Shown here: in pieces, positions 23,953-36,659 of the stretch
How positions within the stretch are numbered: position 1 is the first letter of the stretch
Layout: every line of letters begins with the position of its first letter
From: Dryomyza anilis
Taxonomy: Eukaryota; Arthropoda; Insecta; Diptera; Dryomyzidae
Direction of reading: 5' to 3'
Length of the DNA stretch: 64,000 nucleotides
Assembly (NCBI GenBank): GCA_951804985.1
Contig: OX638131.1
Coordinates: 41,606,044 to 41,670,043 of the forward strand
Translations under genes and position numbers: made by a program
The notes under the pieces: model-generated
The model's database searches: none
Told to the model about the DNA's origin: nothing
The model's input: the letters and a program-made list of their open reading frames with translations, nothing else

Positions 23953-25475
23953 CACGGTGAACAAAATGATGAAATTTTTGAACAAAACGAAATTTTTTTA
24001 TTTTTAAATTTTCAAATTTATTTTTTATTGTTACATAAATAAAAGACCCACTAAGAATAATCTGTAACTATTTTTCTTATAACATTAACAGTTTAAGAGA
24101 TATGAGCCTTCAAAGTTAGGAACAAAATTGCATTCCATACAAAAATATATGGAAATACATATTGGAACATAACTAAAATATCCTTGCATATCCTCTCAAA
24201 TCCATAAAATTGTATTTAGGTTTTTACAAAATACACATTCTGAAAAAAAAGTAGTTTCCGGTTTGCTCCGGTTTACAAGAAAATTGTTGTGAAATACTAC
24301 CATTTTCGTTAGAAATTTACTTATTTGATTTAAAGCGTTTAGTGTAATAATTTTATATCAATTAAACCTACAGATATCCTTCAAACGCGCTAACATTTTT
24401 CTAATCACAATTAATGTGGTAAAAAATAAAAAAAAATTTCATCTTTCCCGGATTAGGAGAAATTACGTGTCAAAAATTACCTTTTTTTTATTCTAATTTC
24501 ATACATTTGTGCTTTTTTTGTAAATTTATTCTAAGGACTTTAAGCGATATTCTCTGTTCGCATTAACTTTTCTCGAATCACAATTAATGTGGTAAAAAAT
24601 AAAAAAATATATCATACCGATATCGTGCCCGGATTAGAAGAATTTACATGGCAAAATTACCATTTTGTATACATCCTTTTTTTGTAAATTTATACCAAGG
24701 ACTGCAAGCGATATCCTTCATTCTCACTAACTTTTTTCTAATCACAATCAATGTGGTAAAAAATGAAAAATATATCATCCCGATATCGTTCCCGGATTAG
24801 GAGAAATTCACTTGGCAAAAATTACCATTTTTCATACATTTGCAAGCGATATCCTTCGTTCGCACTACCTTTTTTCTAATCATATTCAATGTGATAAAAA
24901 ATCAAAAAATATGATCCCGATATCTTTTCCGCATTAGAAGAAATTACGTGGCAAAAAAAAAACTTTTATTCTAATTTTTTTGTAAATTAATTTCAAGGGC
25001 TGCAAACGATATCCTTTGATCGCAATAACATTTTTTTTAATCATAATCAATGTGGTAAAAAATATTACCCTGATATCGTTCCCGGATTAGGAGAAATTAC
25101 ATGGCAAAAATTACCATTTTATTTAGTAATTTCATAAATATGTACCTTTTTTTGTAAATTTATTTTAAGGACTGCAAACGATACCCTTCATTAACACAAA
25201 CTTATTTCAGATCACTATCAATGTGGTCAAAAATAAAAAAATAAATTATACCGATATCGGCTCCAGATTTTAAAAAATCACATGTCAAAAATTTCTACAA
25301 AATTCTCGAAGTTAAATTATTTTTAAATAACTTTTGCGAATCAATAGAAGACATTTTGTAAAGCATAACTATACCCTGACATTTTTTTTTAAGTAAAAAA
25401 AAATCAACGAAATCTACCGATTTGTTTTGAAGTTATATAATTTTGTTCAAAAAAAGTGCTTTTTTGTTCACCGTG
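23953..25475. mobile_element. Non-autonomous Transib-like DNA transposon, 1523 bp
   Basis: Both ends begin with the heptamer CACGGTG and continue AACAAAA (left CACGGTGAACAAAATG; right, inverted, CACGGTGAACAAAAAAGC). A 9-mer lies 22 bases after the heptamer on both sides: ACAAAACGA at 23982-23990 and, inverted, ACAAAATTA at 25446-25438. CGACG flanks it directly on both sides (23948-23952 and 25476-25480). A CAC-starting TIR with a 5-bp C/G-rich CGNCG-type duplication is characteristic of Transib, the superfamily related to RAG1. No transposase frame exists; the inside holds a tandem array. Confidence 0.7.
24262..25290. repeat. Tandem array of 140-182-bp units inside the Transib-like element
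   Basis: The marker TCCCGGATTAGGAGAAATTA recurs, with drift, at about 24447, 24629, 24790, 24929, 25080 and 25260. Spacers carry TAATCACAATCAATGTGGTA and GATATCCTTC. A more diverged unit starts near 24262. Spacing varies from 139 to 182 bp. Confidence 0.8.
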
Positions 25476-25660
25476 CGACGATACCTCTCGAGTTAATGGC
25501 GAACCTACGAGAGTAAATATTGCCTATGAAAAGCTCTCACCCGCCGTTCGGATTCGGTATTAAACTGAAGGTCCCACAAATATAACACGAACAGCTCAAA
25601 TGGTGAGAGAGCTCGACCTAAGTTCTATACAGGACTGTAGAACCAAATTATTATTATTTT

Positions 25661-28330
25661 ATTTATTATTTCATTTTAATAAATTGCAACATTTGTTAAG
25701 GAAACTTTAATATCAATCGTGTGATTGCCATTTTTTGTATGACAAATTAGGCAATCATACAATTGATATATAAATTGTTTTGAAAATTGATTCCAAAGTT
25801 AATTGTTTATTCAATCATGTGATTCACACTTTAGAACCGCCATATTAAAAAAAATATATAATATATCTGTAAATTTTTCGAGTTCAGATCTTAATATCTG
25901 AAAAACTTAGCAAAATATTAGCATTCATTAATTTATTTAATAAGCTTTAATTAGCGGCCAATCCCATTACAGCATTCGAGAAAATGAAAAGAAAATAAAT
26001 GTAGTGTGTACTTTCAGAAAATAGAGTTATACCCCATACGCAAAACGAAGACGTTTCATGTCATCATACAAATAATTTCGCATTTGAGAGGATTTGTATG
26101 CAGAGCTGAATATGTGAACACTATGAAAATAATGTAGTCAAATTTAATACATTTTTAGTTGTTTGAAAAATTGAAAATTAAACACATTTTTTTACTTCAC
26201 AATGTATTAGAAACTCGTTTTTTAAATATATTGTTTTCTTTTACAAATTTACCAACGCTCAGGAGATGCGCTCTTGTCATGCAATGCTCAGGAAATAATT
26301 ATAGGTTAAAGAATGGTGAAAAGATGAAGTAGTGTCGCTGCATGTTTGTTTTGAATTTACCAATATCAAACATGTTGGAAAAAACAGACGCAGTAAGACT
26401 GTTCCACAAAGGTAACGAGCAATGGAAAAAATTAATTTTCTCAGTAATGCCTGGTTCTGTTAAAGACAAAAAAATAGTTATTTTAAATACAAATATCATA
26501 CAATTATTTTTCTTTTAAACTTAAATTAAATACACATAAGTATTTATTTTTATTCTGTTTATTACTGTATTTTTGGCAGTGTATAATCATCCATCTATCT
26601 ACAAATATCTGATTATATTTAAAGATTATATTCAAAATTTGTAAACTCTCGTCGTAGTCTTCAGCTTTCCAGCGTCTAGTCTCGAGTGTTACAGATTCAC
26701 TCTATAGTTAGAATCAGTATACCTCAGAGTAATAATTATCGATCAGACCTGTACTGTGTTGCATTCTACGAGATAAATTTTCGGGGTGAACATCCCGCAA
26801 TTGCGTTGCTGAACTAGGTTAATTTTAGATTTATGTATACATATTGTAATTCATTCAGTTTGATAACCAGGGCTCGGATTTTGATGAAACGTCATTTTTT
26901 TAATGTATTTGTAATTCATTGGCTTCTGTTAGTCGTTAGGTCATTTTTTTTTAATTTAAGGTCATTATTTGTACAATTTCATTACTCTCTACTCTGCAGT
27001 GGAGTTGAAACCAAAAATATTGTAAAAAATACTGTATTAAAATAAATAAAAGTGTCCTTAAAATAAATAAATTCATATTTAAATAATGTTCAAATTATAT
27101 CTATTTTTGTTTACTACATTGATGTTTTTGAAAACATTTTTTTATGGAATATAACTACGCAATTTTACTGCAATACTCCAAAATTTGAATACATTGTATT
27201 AAAAGTACTACGTCTTCATTTATACCTCCTCAAATATGTAGATAAATTACTAAACCTGTTTTAAATTTTACTACATACTCAAGCAAAAGTTCAAATAACT
27301 ACATACTCATTTAATTATACAATATATTGCATTTTTTTTAAATTCGTAAATATTAGTCTCTCAAATAAGTTGGTTGTTATTTATTTAACTTCCAGCTAAA
27401 TAATAAAATATTACTACATATTCAAAAATCTTTAATACATACTGTATTTATATCAAATTGAAAGTAAAACTTGAGAATGCTCTTCATTACATATAACAAT
27501 GCATTTTTTTTTAAAGTAAAAAAGTAAATTATTTAAACATTGGTTAATTTAATTATGAAAATGGTTGAAAAAAAGTCAGAAGACAACAAATTGTCTGTGA
27601 TTGCGGATATTATTCGTAAGTGGTACAAGTGAAATGCAATACGTAAATGCATGAGATGCCTTTGTGTCTTCACAACTGATGAACTGGTGATAACGATTGC
27701 AGTTTTAGTTATCATCGTAGGAATACGTATTTGTTATACACTTTTAAAGTATTTATAACTATCTTTTTTGACAGAATCAATAAAATTATATGTATTGCAT
27801 TAAAATAAATACACAAATTTATATTTATGTTCATCTAATTTAAATATAAATATATTTTTTATACAAACATACTAATATTTGATCGAAAACAATAATGAGT
27901 TTGTTTGCAAGCATATTTATATTCATGTCGTTTCAAAAGATAGCTGCTTTTGAATATGTTAATGTTCTGGTTCGAATATTTATTGTTTAGGTGTTGTAAT
28001 TATATAAGAACATATACCATTCTCAGGGGAAACATTAATAATGTTTCCGTGTATTCGTATACAAACATAATGTATAATCAGAGTTCATTGCAACAGTGTT
28101 AAACTCACATGAAAACAGTGTTTACAAAAAAATTTATCAGACAATTAAAATTATATTTACATAAAGATCCAAACATATATGTTATTCATGTAAATTATGT
28201 TTGGGAGAGCCCTTTTTTTGTAGCTTGTGATTAAATTAAAATCATTTGCATTAATATTTATGATATTGTAGCAAAAATTTGGTTTTGGTAAACATAGTTT
28301 TTTCAATTGCTACAATTATTGTTCGGTCTA
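25661..28330. other. A+T-rich sequence with no gene seen
   Basis: No credible coding frame. 26640-26830 is slightly less A+T-biased (TCCAGCGTCTAGTCTCGAGTG, CATCCCGCAATTGCGTTGC) and could be an old LTR or SINE piece, but I find no paired copy. 27140-27500 has recurrent CTACATACTCAA words. Confidence 0.4.
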
Positions 28331-29180
28331 GTATGCATTGAATACTTGTCATATAATTGTGATTCATGTTATTTTAACACATAACACTGCAGATAAATAT
28401 ATGGGAAACATAAATGACAGATGGACAGACAGACGGACAAAAATAAACAACACACACGTCAATAATAATAATCGGCAACATTGTCAATTAAATACAGAGC
28501 AAATACAGAGACAATTAAGAGCTTTAATAATTGAATGCATGATTTAAATGCATCCATGGCTTACACACACGCACATACAAATGAACAGACAAACAAACAG
28601 ATAGATAAACAGACAAACACACAACCACACATAAATAGATTGTCCAAAATTCATGCATCGCAACATAGTGTTGAATGTTGTGTCAGCAATAATTGCTGTT
28701 TACAGCCTACAAGCTATCCGTAGAATGTGATCAGTTGTTGTTCTCTTCGGTGCTGTCACTGTTTCAGTTGTTGCAATGGTTGTCGGTGTAGTGTTTTGTT
28801 TATGTTTGTATTGTTTGTAAATGCTGCCCCCTATAATGCGCTTATTTGGGTCAGCAGCCATAAAAGGGATTAAATTACCCGCCGCGCAGCAACCCAGTCA
28901 GGCTTTAATTACTTCAATACTCGACACAAGTTGCGAGTTAAATGAGACGACGCGTCATTTTCCTTTGGGAGCATGTTGTTGTTCGTTTTGTGGCAACATG
29001 CCACACGCAACATGGCCAACTGCATTTAATGTTGCAGGCACAAATGCGTCCGAAGCGTGCTGCGAACTAATGTTGCGTATACGCTGTGAGGGAGGAAGCA
29101 CAAATGTCTGCGTTTTGTTCCGAGACAAATGTGGCTGCAAGACAGAATATAAAAAGTTGAAGTTCTTTAATTAAAAGTTT
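28331..29180. other. Candidate regulatory island
   Basis: An island of higher complexity including GCAGCCATAAAAGGGATTAAATTACCC (28854-28880; shown in two words: GCAGCCATAAAAG, GGATTAAATTACCC), ACGACGCGTCATTTTCC and repeated GCAACATG words. CCATAAA and GGATTA resemble posterior-Hox/Cad and Otx/Bicoid-type sites. The overlapping frames at 28821-29174 (plus) and 28955-29140 (minus) lack domains. Function is inference. Confidence 0.35.
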
Positions 29181-29431
29181 AATTCAACCAGAGTCCTTGA
29201 AAGGATACAAACAATTGCTTTATGTTTATGACATGTGCCTGACTTTCGGGGAATAATTCAGAACAGTCTAGTGTTTTGTCCAAGCCTATCCTAAATTCCT
29301 CGCTACAGGCTTTGAGCCCTTGCTGCTGGTGCACATTTCAAGTTGTTGCAATATGTTGGCAATAATACAAAAAATAAATTTTATCGTTATGCATAAAATC
29401 TTGGAACCAGGAACTGATATTTTAGCACCTG

Positions 29432-30313
29432 TCAGGGATCGCAAAGAACCGGTACCGTAATCTGAACCGATATTTTAAAAACCTTTGATTGTTTTAGTCC
29501 CAGTTTTTAATACCTGATTCTGACAGTACTACATTTAGAAATTGATGAATAAAATTATTCAAAAAAACATCGAGTTATTATATTTCTCTGAGTACCACAA
29601 AATCTACTATAAAGATTAGTATAACCCCTATTAGACAACGGTATACCCACAGAAAATATTTCTGCAAATTTGTTTTATCATTTCATTATAAAATGATTAC
29701 AACGAATTTATTATACATTAGGTTATGCATTTAGTGGAAATTATGTTGATGGTGAAATTTTTGACTGATCAGGCTTGCTTTTGACTTTTAATAAGATAAT
29801 GGGTCAGGTACCGCAGCAGTGTCCGATATAAAACACAATGCTGTTCGAAATGGCTACCCTGATCCGGTTAAATATTCAAGAATTTTGATCTGTCAGGAAT
29901 CGAAAAAACCGGTACCGGAATCTGAACCGATATTTTAAAAATCTTTGAACTAGAACAGGAACTGATATTCCATATGGTTTCAGTACCAGGTTTTAGTACC
30001 TGATTCTGACAGTACTAGATTAAGAACGTGATGAATGAATTATTCACAGAAACATTGACTTATTATATTTCTCGGAGTACCACTTTGGGTATACCCAAAG
30101 AAATTATTTCTGCAAATTTGTTTCATCATTTCATTATTATATGATTGCCACAAAAGTAGTACATATTAGTGGACATTATGGTGAAGGTAATATTTTTGAC
30201 TTATCAGACTTCAAATATGACAATGCTAAGGTACCCCAGCAGTGTCCGATACAAAACACCATGCTACTCGAAGTGGTTACCCTGATCTGGTTAAATATTC
30301 AAGAATTCTGATT
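29432..30313. repeat. Tandem duplication, about 425-460-bp units
   Basis: The first unit starts GTCAGGGATCGCAAAGAACC (29432), the second CTGTCAGGAATCGAAAAAACC (29891). Both contain CCTGATTCTGACAGTACTA, GAGTACCAC, ATTTCTGCAAATTTGTTT, CAGCAGTGTCCGATA and end GGTTAAATATTCAAGAATT. The unit heads belong to the AACCGG repeat family. Confidence 0.8.
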
Positions 30314-30519
30314 TTATTATTAATAATTACTGATTTCATTTAATGCATATATTTAAATTTTTCTACGGATCTTTTAACTAATTTTTTCGTGATCTTTCAA
30401 ACAAAAATTATTTTTTCAACACAATAAAATGTCTCAGAATTCATTTGATTCTAAATTAAAATACCCTGGCTTACCCTGGTCGACTATGAGGGTTATGTCA
30501 GATGATCTTTGCTAAGTAT

Positions 30520-31270
30520 GCCTTATCAATTTCTGCCTAATGACGGGTGTGAACCATTTTCCACTTATTTCCAATCGGGTTGTGACAAACATTTTATATT
30601 TGCTGCGCATATAGTTTTTCCCTGTATTTAGACATCTTATTTGTAGTAACAGAGAGACAACAAATGGCATTAATTCCAAATAATTTATTCATTTGTTGTG
30701 CATAATCTCCATGTGCGCCTAATGAACTCACAATAAATGTTTTATTTCTTATGCCATTCGTAATTCAGACCTGGTTATGTCTGACCTAACATCACACTGC
30801 ACGTACTTCAAATAAAAATTCAATTAATCCACATACATGGCCGAATGTTGGACACAGTGCCGCCTGCAGTTTCCATTTTCTGATACATGTGAATTCTTAG
30901 AGCAGCAGAAACAAAGTCGTCCAAAGCGGGCGCTGTCACCGCTGTTTCCACGGAATGGCAACGCTGTTGTGCAATTGCAAACCAATTGGGAAATAAAAGT
31001 TTATTACACTTGAGGTTCCTGGATGCTGCCGCAGTTGGTTTTAGGGAAATGTGAAGGAGGTGAGGGCTTAGTTGGACTAGAGAAGGTCGCGTGTTTTACT
31101 GTGTGACTGATATTATTATCCAGTTTCAGTGCTCCGTTTGTTATTCTATTTGGATTTGTTATGGTTTGTGCTGCGCAAACAAACAATAGCAGCGCTACCA
31201 ACGAGACTCCAGAGGATGGATTATTAAAACCTACTAAGTTGTTGCTGTTATTCTACTAGAGTAGTTTTGT
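30520..31270. other. Candidate regulatory island
   Basis: Less A+T-biased, non-repetitive. Words such as CAGTGCCGCCTGCAGTTTCC, GCGGGCGCTGTCACCGCTG and CAATTGCAAACCAATTGG stand out. A 65-residue minus frame at 31004-31201 is not convincing as a gene. Confidence 0.3.
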
Positions 31271-32736
31271 TTAGTGTTTGCAAAGTTAGTCGTGCGCAAT
31301 GTTTGCAATTTAATATCGCAAGTTTGACTTATCTAAACTTGGAATTTGTAGCAAAGTTTACTCTTTATTGAGTTGCCATCCGACTATTCGTATTTTTACA
31401 AAGTATATTTTAATTTGTTTCATTTTTTTGTACCTCGTTCTTTTACTAACTCGAATTTCGAATTGAACCATCAATCACTTTGTCATTGAGCCACACATGA
31501 AACTAACCAGTCAACCAAAGAGCTACAGTTAGCTCACTCACTCACGCCTCGTATGTCCTGTCATTGAGTTATATTTCAATTAAACAAACTTTTTTTTCAT
31601 CACTTTGTTTGATGTTTTTCTATGTCGAATATTGTTCGTTTTTTCAGGAAAAAAAAATCTGAAATAAACTTTTTATTTTTCATTTTTAGGATTTTAAACA
31701 ACCAAATAACACTACACAACACAAATACATTTTACACATCAACACCTTCCAATCATATGAAATATTAACAATTGTTGAATTCGTTAATTTTCAAGTGATA
31801 GAAATTATTCTCAGACTTCACAAGACAAATGTTCTGTTATATTTTAGGAATATGTCGGGCATTTTTCCAGCATTCATGCAGATACATGGCTACCCAATTT
31901 TATCTAATTTTAAAAACAGATTCCCATTTTTTTATGATTTGGAAAATAATAGACAGCTTTTTATTCAAATTAAAAACAAGCGCGTGCCGTGAAATGTGAG
32001 TTCGTGTGAAAAAAAATATTGAACGTAAATATAGCAACTGAGATTAACTGATACAAAATAATTAATTCTATCAATATATTTAATTGGATATCCGAATTAT
32101 TTATTAGTATAAATTAAATCATTTCTGGGTTCATGTATATGCTAAATTATATACATTTATAGCATATATACCAAACGACAGTTTTAGAGCACTATACACT
32201 TTTATAGCCACATACAGTTTTAATTAACTTCACAGTTTTACAGGTACTGTACTTCGTGCGTATAACATGATTTTGATGTTTAAAATTTCCTTTCATTATA
32301 TATAGCTCTATTGGTAACGTGAATGTGGTTCAAACTTCGAACTTCGTGGTACATTAGTAAAATAAAAAAAATTATATATGAAATAAAAATATAATATGTA
32401 TTTAATCAATACAATTCGTATCGTCGATGAAACAATTAAAAATTAATTGTATTGATAATTTTTTTGCTATATTTACTATATTCTTGAAAAAGGCCAGTTT
32501 TTTTAATGCATCAAAACTTCTTGTATGCAGTTCGATCGACTGCTTTATTATGCGTTTGATCCCATCCCAAAAAGGAAAATCCGAAAAATCCGAATAAAAC
32601 TCTAAAAAATACTGTAAAATTGTGCTCCACTTGAATAATGTCAGTTCAAATTATTGATGAAATATCACTGTAAACCATGGATTTTTGAACAATTTCAATA
32701 GTGGCTATCTTTATTATTATTTTATTTTTATTATTA

Positions 32737-32822
32737 TTCTCCTTAAATTTGTGTCGTGGACTACTTTGAAGTTAGTTGAAGAATGAACTTCAAAGTAGTC
32801 CAAGACACAAATTTAAGGAGAA
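32737..32822. repeat. Long hairpin: 37-bp stem, 12-nt loop
   Basis: The left arm (32737-32773) and right arm (32786-32822) are reverse complements with a single mismatch (GTCGTGG against CCAAGAC). The loop is AGTTGAAGAATG. No flanking terminal repeats or target duplication were found. It could be a recent inverted duplication, a MITE relic or a small-RNA hairpin. Confidence 0.85.
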
Positions 32823-33059
32823 CGTCAATCAAACTATTATTTAATCAAGGATGTTGAATTCACATGTATTTCAGATCAGGCGCGTTATAAAGCAATCTAT
32901 CGAACTGATAGATATGAGTCAAAATTTGACTTTAAAAAAGTAGCCTTATTCAAGTCGCGTGCAGTGTATATTTATCTGCTTAAAATCATTTAAAAAATGT
33001 TCTTCTAAATTGCCTCGAACCTGAAGTGTTCTTATTTATAAATTGTTCATCATCGCTAA

Positions 33060-34020
33060 GAGTTTACTTTTTAACATTTTCTCATATTGGAATCTTTCCT
33101 TCAACTGTTTAAGTTCGCCTTTAAACTGCTCCATCAACATCAGTTCTTGAGGCGGTCAGTGCCGTTGCACACAATGTCAACAATTTCAATCATTCCATGG
33201 CTGCAGCGACGACTGCAAACAACAATTGTTGCCAGCAGGAGCAGAAGGTCATTATGCTACTTTGCGTGTTACTGCACACAAAATACGAATAAAATTGTCT
33301 ATTATTATTGCTTCTCTATATAGATGTATAATCGACTAGTTGTTGTGGTTACTGTCATTGCTGTCGTTGTGTCTGACGCCAGGATATTTGTTGTCAACCA
33401 ATGTCCTTGCAACATGTGCTCCGTCTGTCCATCCGTCCCCCCGTATGTCCTACAGTTTATTGGCCATTAGTTCTTGTTTATTGGTTTGTTGTATTAATTT
33501 GTGAAATTCAATTCCGTGTCATGGGTGGTGGCACTTGATTTGTGCGACAAGTTTGCTCTCTTCATTGTAGATTTGTTCTATTGTGCCATTGACATGAATG
33601 GAGTAAAATGTGAACTATGTAGAAATAAATTCTAAATTTGTTGCAGTTGCACTTCAATCGCACAAGCGCCATATATGTAACTGTGACACAAAATCAGTGA
33701 AAAGCACAATTGAGCACTTGTACGCCATTCTATGACATGTGCACATTCGTGAACAAAGGGTTTGGCAAAGAACTCTCTCAACAATATGTGAACTAAAGTG
33801 CAACATAGTGGAAACAAACATTGAAGAAATCCACTCAATTCCTTGGTGTGTTGTTGCGCGAGATTCCCTCGCCATTTGCTAATGAAAAATATAAACAAGA
33901 GGGAAATAGACATCGTCATTACCGTTACGGAGAAATCATTGAGTGCCTGTGCCGGCATGAAGGTGTGCGCACGCCAACTGCATCACGTGTCAACATGGAT
34001 TAAATCCAGATGTAGCTGCA
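33060..34020. other. Candidate regulatory island
   Basis: Nearly 1 kb of mixed-complexity DNA (TTCCATGGCTGCAGCGACGA, TCCGTCTGTCCATCCGTC, GAGTGCCTGTGCCGGCATGA). A 108-residue minus frame (33632-33958) overlaps other frames on both strands and has no recognisable domain. I do not call a gene. Confidence 0.3.
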
Positions 34021-34083
34021 CAATTCTAACTTTACTACATATATATTCTAAAGTGGTATTTGTATTCTTCTACTTGTGGTAAG

Positions 34084-34860
34084 TATTGTTGTTCGGAAAC
34101 CCGATAGAACTACACAAGATACGAACTGATATCCGTATAAAACCGTATAAAACTGATATCCGTAATAAACCGATACTCACAACCGATAAAAACGGTTCTA
34201 TGCCGGTTTATAAGAATTAAAAATAAACAAAATTATGCATATTTATCTATTTAAAACAAAAACCGCCAAGAACCAGAACCGGTACCGGAACCCATATAAT
34301 TATTTGGGTTAGAACCGTTAACAGAATCGGCATCATAATCAGAATCGGAACTGATATTTTGAATATATTGGAACCAGAACCTATATTTTAGTCCTTGTCA
34401 GGGGCCTTAAAAAACCGGAATCGGAACCAGAAACGATTTTAGAAACTGGAATCGAAACCGTTATTAAAAAAACTGTGTGTAACCGGAATCGGAACCCATA
34501 TAAATATTTTAGTTGAAACCGTAATCGGAATCAGAACCGCTATAATTAAAAATGTTTGGAACCAGAATCTATATTTTAATCCCTGTCAGGGACCGTAAAG
34601 AGCCAGAATCGGAACCGTTTTAATTTTTGGAACAAGAAACCAAGCCGGTATTAAATCCATATAATTATTTTGGTTGGAACCGTAATCTGAATCGAAACAG
34701 CTAATTTAAAATCTGACCCAGAAACTATATTTTAACTATAATTTAGTCCCTATCATGGACCGCAAAGAACCGGAATCGGAACCGTTTCGATTTTTGGAAC
34801 CGAAATCGGAACCAATAATAAAATTTTAGAAGCGGAACCGATTACCAAAATCAGGGATTT
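34084..34860. repeat. AACCGGAATCGG tandem repeat cluster
   Basis: Repeats of GGAACCGGAATCGGAACCG-type words are punctuated by AGTCCCTGTCAGGGACCG (about 34398, 34568, 34748), giving a 170-180-bp period. The punctuation word is itself palindromic (CCCTG-T-CAGGG). Dispersed pieces lie at 29432, 29891, 51420, 53597 and 54885. Confidence 0.75.
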
Positions 34861-35524
34861 GAAATACGTTTTTAAAGAAATTATAATTCAGAATGTTTAA
34901 GTTTATTTTAAAACAGTTTCTATTTGAGTAAAATACTCACTGAAATCTAGAACAGCTATTGCACCATCTTTTATTTTTTTGAGCCAGATATTGAAAATAT
35001 GTACACGGAAAAAATTGTTTACTGATGATTTATGAATAAGACGTTCATAATAAAATTGTATTCAGGTGGTAGCTGCAGTCTAAAAAACATTGAAGTAAGT
35101 GAAAAACAAGTCATTTGAGAATAAATGTGAAATTTAACAGAAAAATAAATTGAAGTGATGTATTTTCCATTGTTTTTTTTTTAATGTTACTTTCCTTCAT
35201 AATGTTCCTTGCCCATTGACTTATGATATTTTCAAATGCGATATTTTTCACTTTCTTTTCCCACCTGCACGCTACTGCTATTCGGCTACGGCTATTTGGC
35301 ACAATTTAATGAACAAACCAGCTCTAATAATTTTCTTGAAATAAATTCCCTTCAAATTTAAAAGAGAGTGGTTTATATCGACTTTTGGTGTAACGAATAT
35401 AAATAATAGTGCTATATAATAAACGAATAAAATTACAATAGAAAACCTTGTGTCATATCTGAAGTTCAAATTGTATTCCTAGTAGATATTTTTCCTATTA
35501 GGGTAAACATGATCATGTTCAGTA

Positions 35525-36121
35525 GGGCGGATCGAAATTTTTCCCAAAGTTGTAATAGGGTTTAAAAGTTGCATTGAGCTGCTAGAGATAACCACAAAAA
35601 ATTTGAGTCAAAATAAGTAATGTCCTAGGTTCGCGCATGGCAGATGAAGTAAAAAATTATTTTAAATCTATATTTTTATTTTTTAGCATCTACATAAAGT
35701 TTTTTTTTGGATCGTAATAGACTTAAAAAATTAGAATATCTCAAAAAAATTACATGTACAAATAACCACCCATGCCGATTTTAGAACGATTTATCCAAAG
35801 AAAATGTCTATTTTTTTGTACTTTTCAACTTCAAGAACAATGTGCGAGCATAATATTTTATGTAAAATTGATGACATTTTAGGAGGACATTAATAAATAC
35901 AATCTCTAATTTTTTACGACCAAAAAAAAAAACTTAATGTAGATGGTAAAAAAATAAAAATATGGATTTAAAGTGTTTTTTTAACTTTATCTGCAAAACG
36001 CGAACATAGGACATTACTTTTTTCGACTCAAATTTTGTGTGGTAAACTCTAGCAGAATAATGTAACTTTAAAGCTCGATTACATTTTGAAATAAAAATAA
36101 AAGTTTGGTTTCGATCCGCCC
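35525..36121. mobile_element. 597-bp TIR element, TSD TA
   Basis: Ends GGGCGGATCGAAA (left) and TTTCGATCCGCCC (right), flanked by TA at 35523-35524 and 36122-36123. Inner segments are also inverted: ACATAAAG-type and GACTCAAATTTTGTGTGG against CCACAAAAAATTTGAGTC, and AGTAATGTCCTA against TAGGACATTACT. The whole element is a long imperfect palindrome. No coding sequence. Confidence 0.75.
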
Positions 36122-36659
36122 TAATGTCCAGCTTATAATAATAATGTAACGGGGAGTTCTAACAAGACATATATATCATGATCAGTTCCCGATTATAGAT
36201 TTAGTACAATATTTACTAGGGATGGGAGGTAATCGTGTAGATACACGAAATTTATCTACGAAATATTTATGAGAATATTTTTTGGGTATTATACGAAACT
36301 ATTCGTAGATTTTACTTAAGAAAATCATTCTTACATTATACGGAAGATTGTAATTTTTACAAGCTTTTATTTAACTTTATTATTCATAATTTATTCAATA
36401 AGTTTTTACGTATGTTGGAATTTTACGAATCTTTCGTAATATACAGGAATTCTGTGCTTAAAAAAACTGACGATGAAAATGTAAATTCGTTCATAAAATA
36501 TGAAATATTATACACTGATTTTATACTTTGACAAACACAGAACTTACACATAACATATTTCAAAACTGTTTGAACAATTAAAATAAAATACAATTAAAAT
36601 TAAAATTAGTTGATATTTGACGTAGTTCTGTGTTTTCTAATTATTGGTAAAAACACGCG

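Larger units (their letters stand above)
23845..25660 (+). mobile_element. tRNA-related SINE-like element split by a Transib insertion
   Basis: The left piece (23845-23952) has a tRNA-like head: GACTACGAGCCAAAAGGTCC then CCGGTTCGATCACC, similar to a Pol III B box. The right piece (25481-25660) runs from ATACCTCTCGAGTTAATGG through CACCCGCCGTTCGGATTCGG to an (ATT)-type tail. The two pieces are joined if the element at 23953-25475 and one CGACG are removed. SINE identity is inference. Confidence 0.45.

Noticed and set aside
28821..29174. 117-aa Cys-rich frame
   Set aside because: The composition follows repeated GCAACATG/TGTTGC words, and an opposite-strand frame overlaps it. Regulatory DNA is more likely.
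33632..33958. 108-aa minus-strand frame
   Set aside because: Several overlapping frames are open on both strands, and no domain, leader or splice support is seen.
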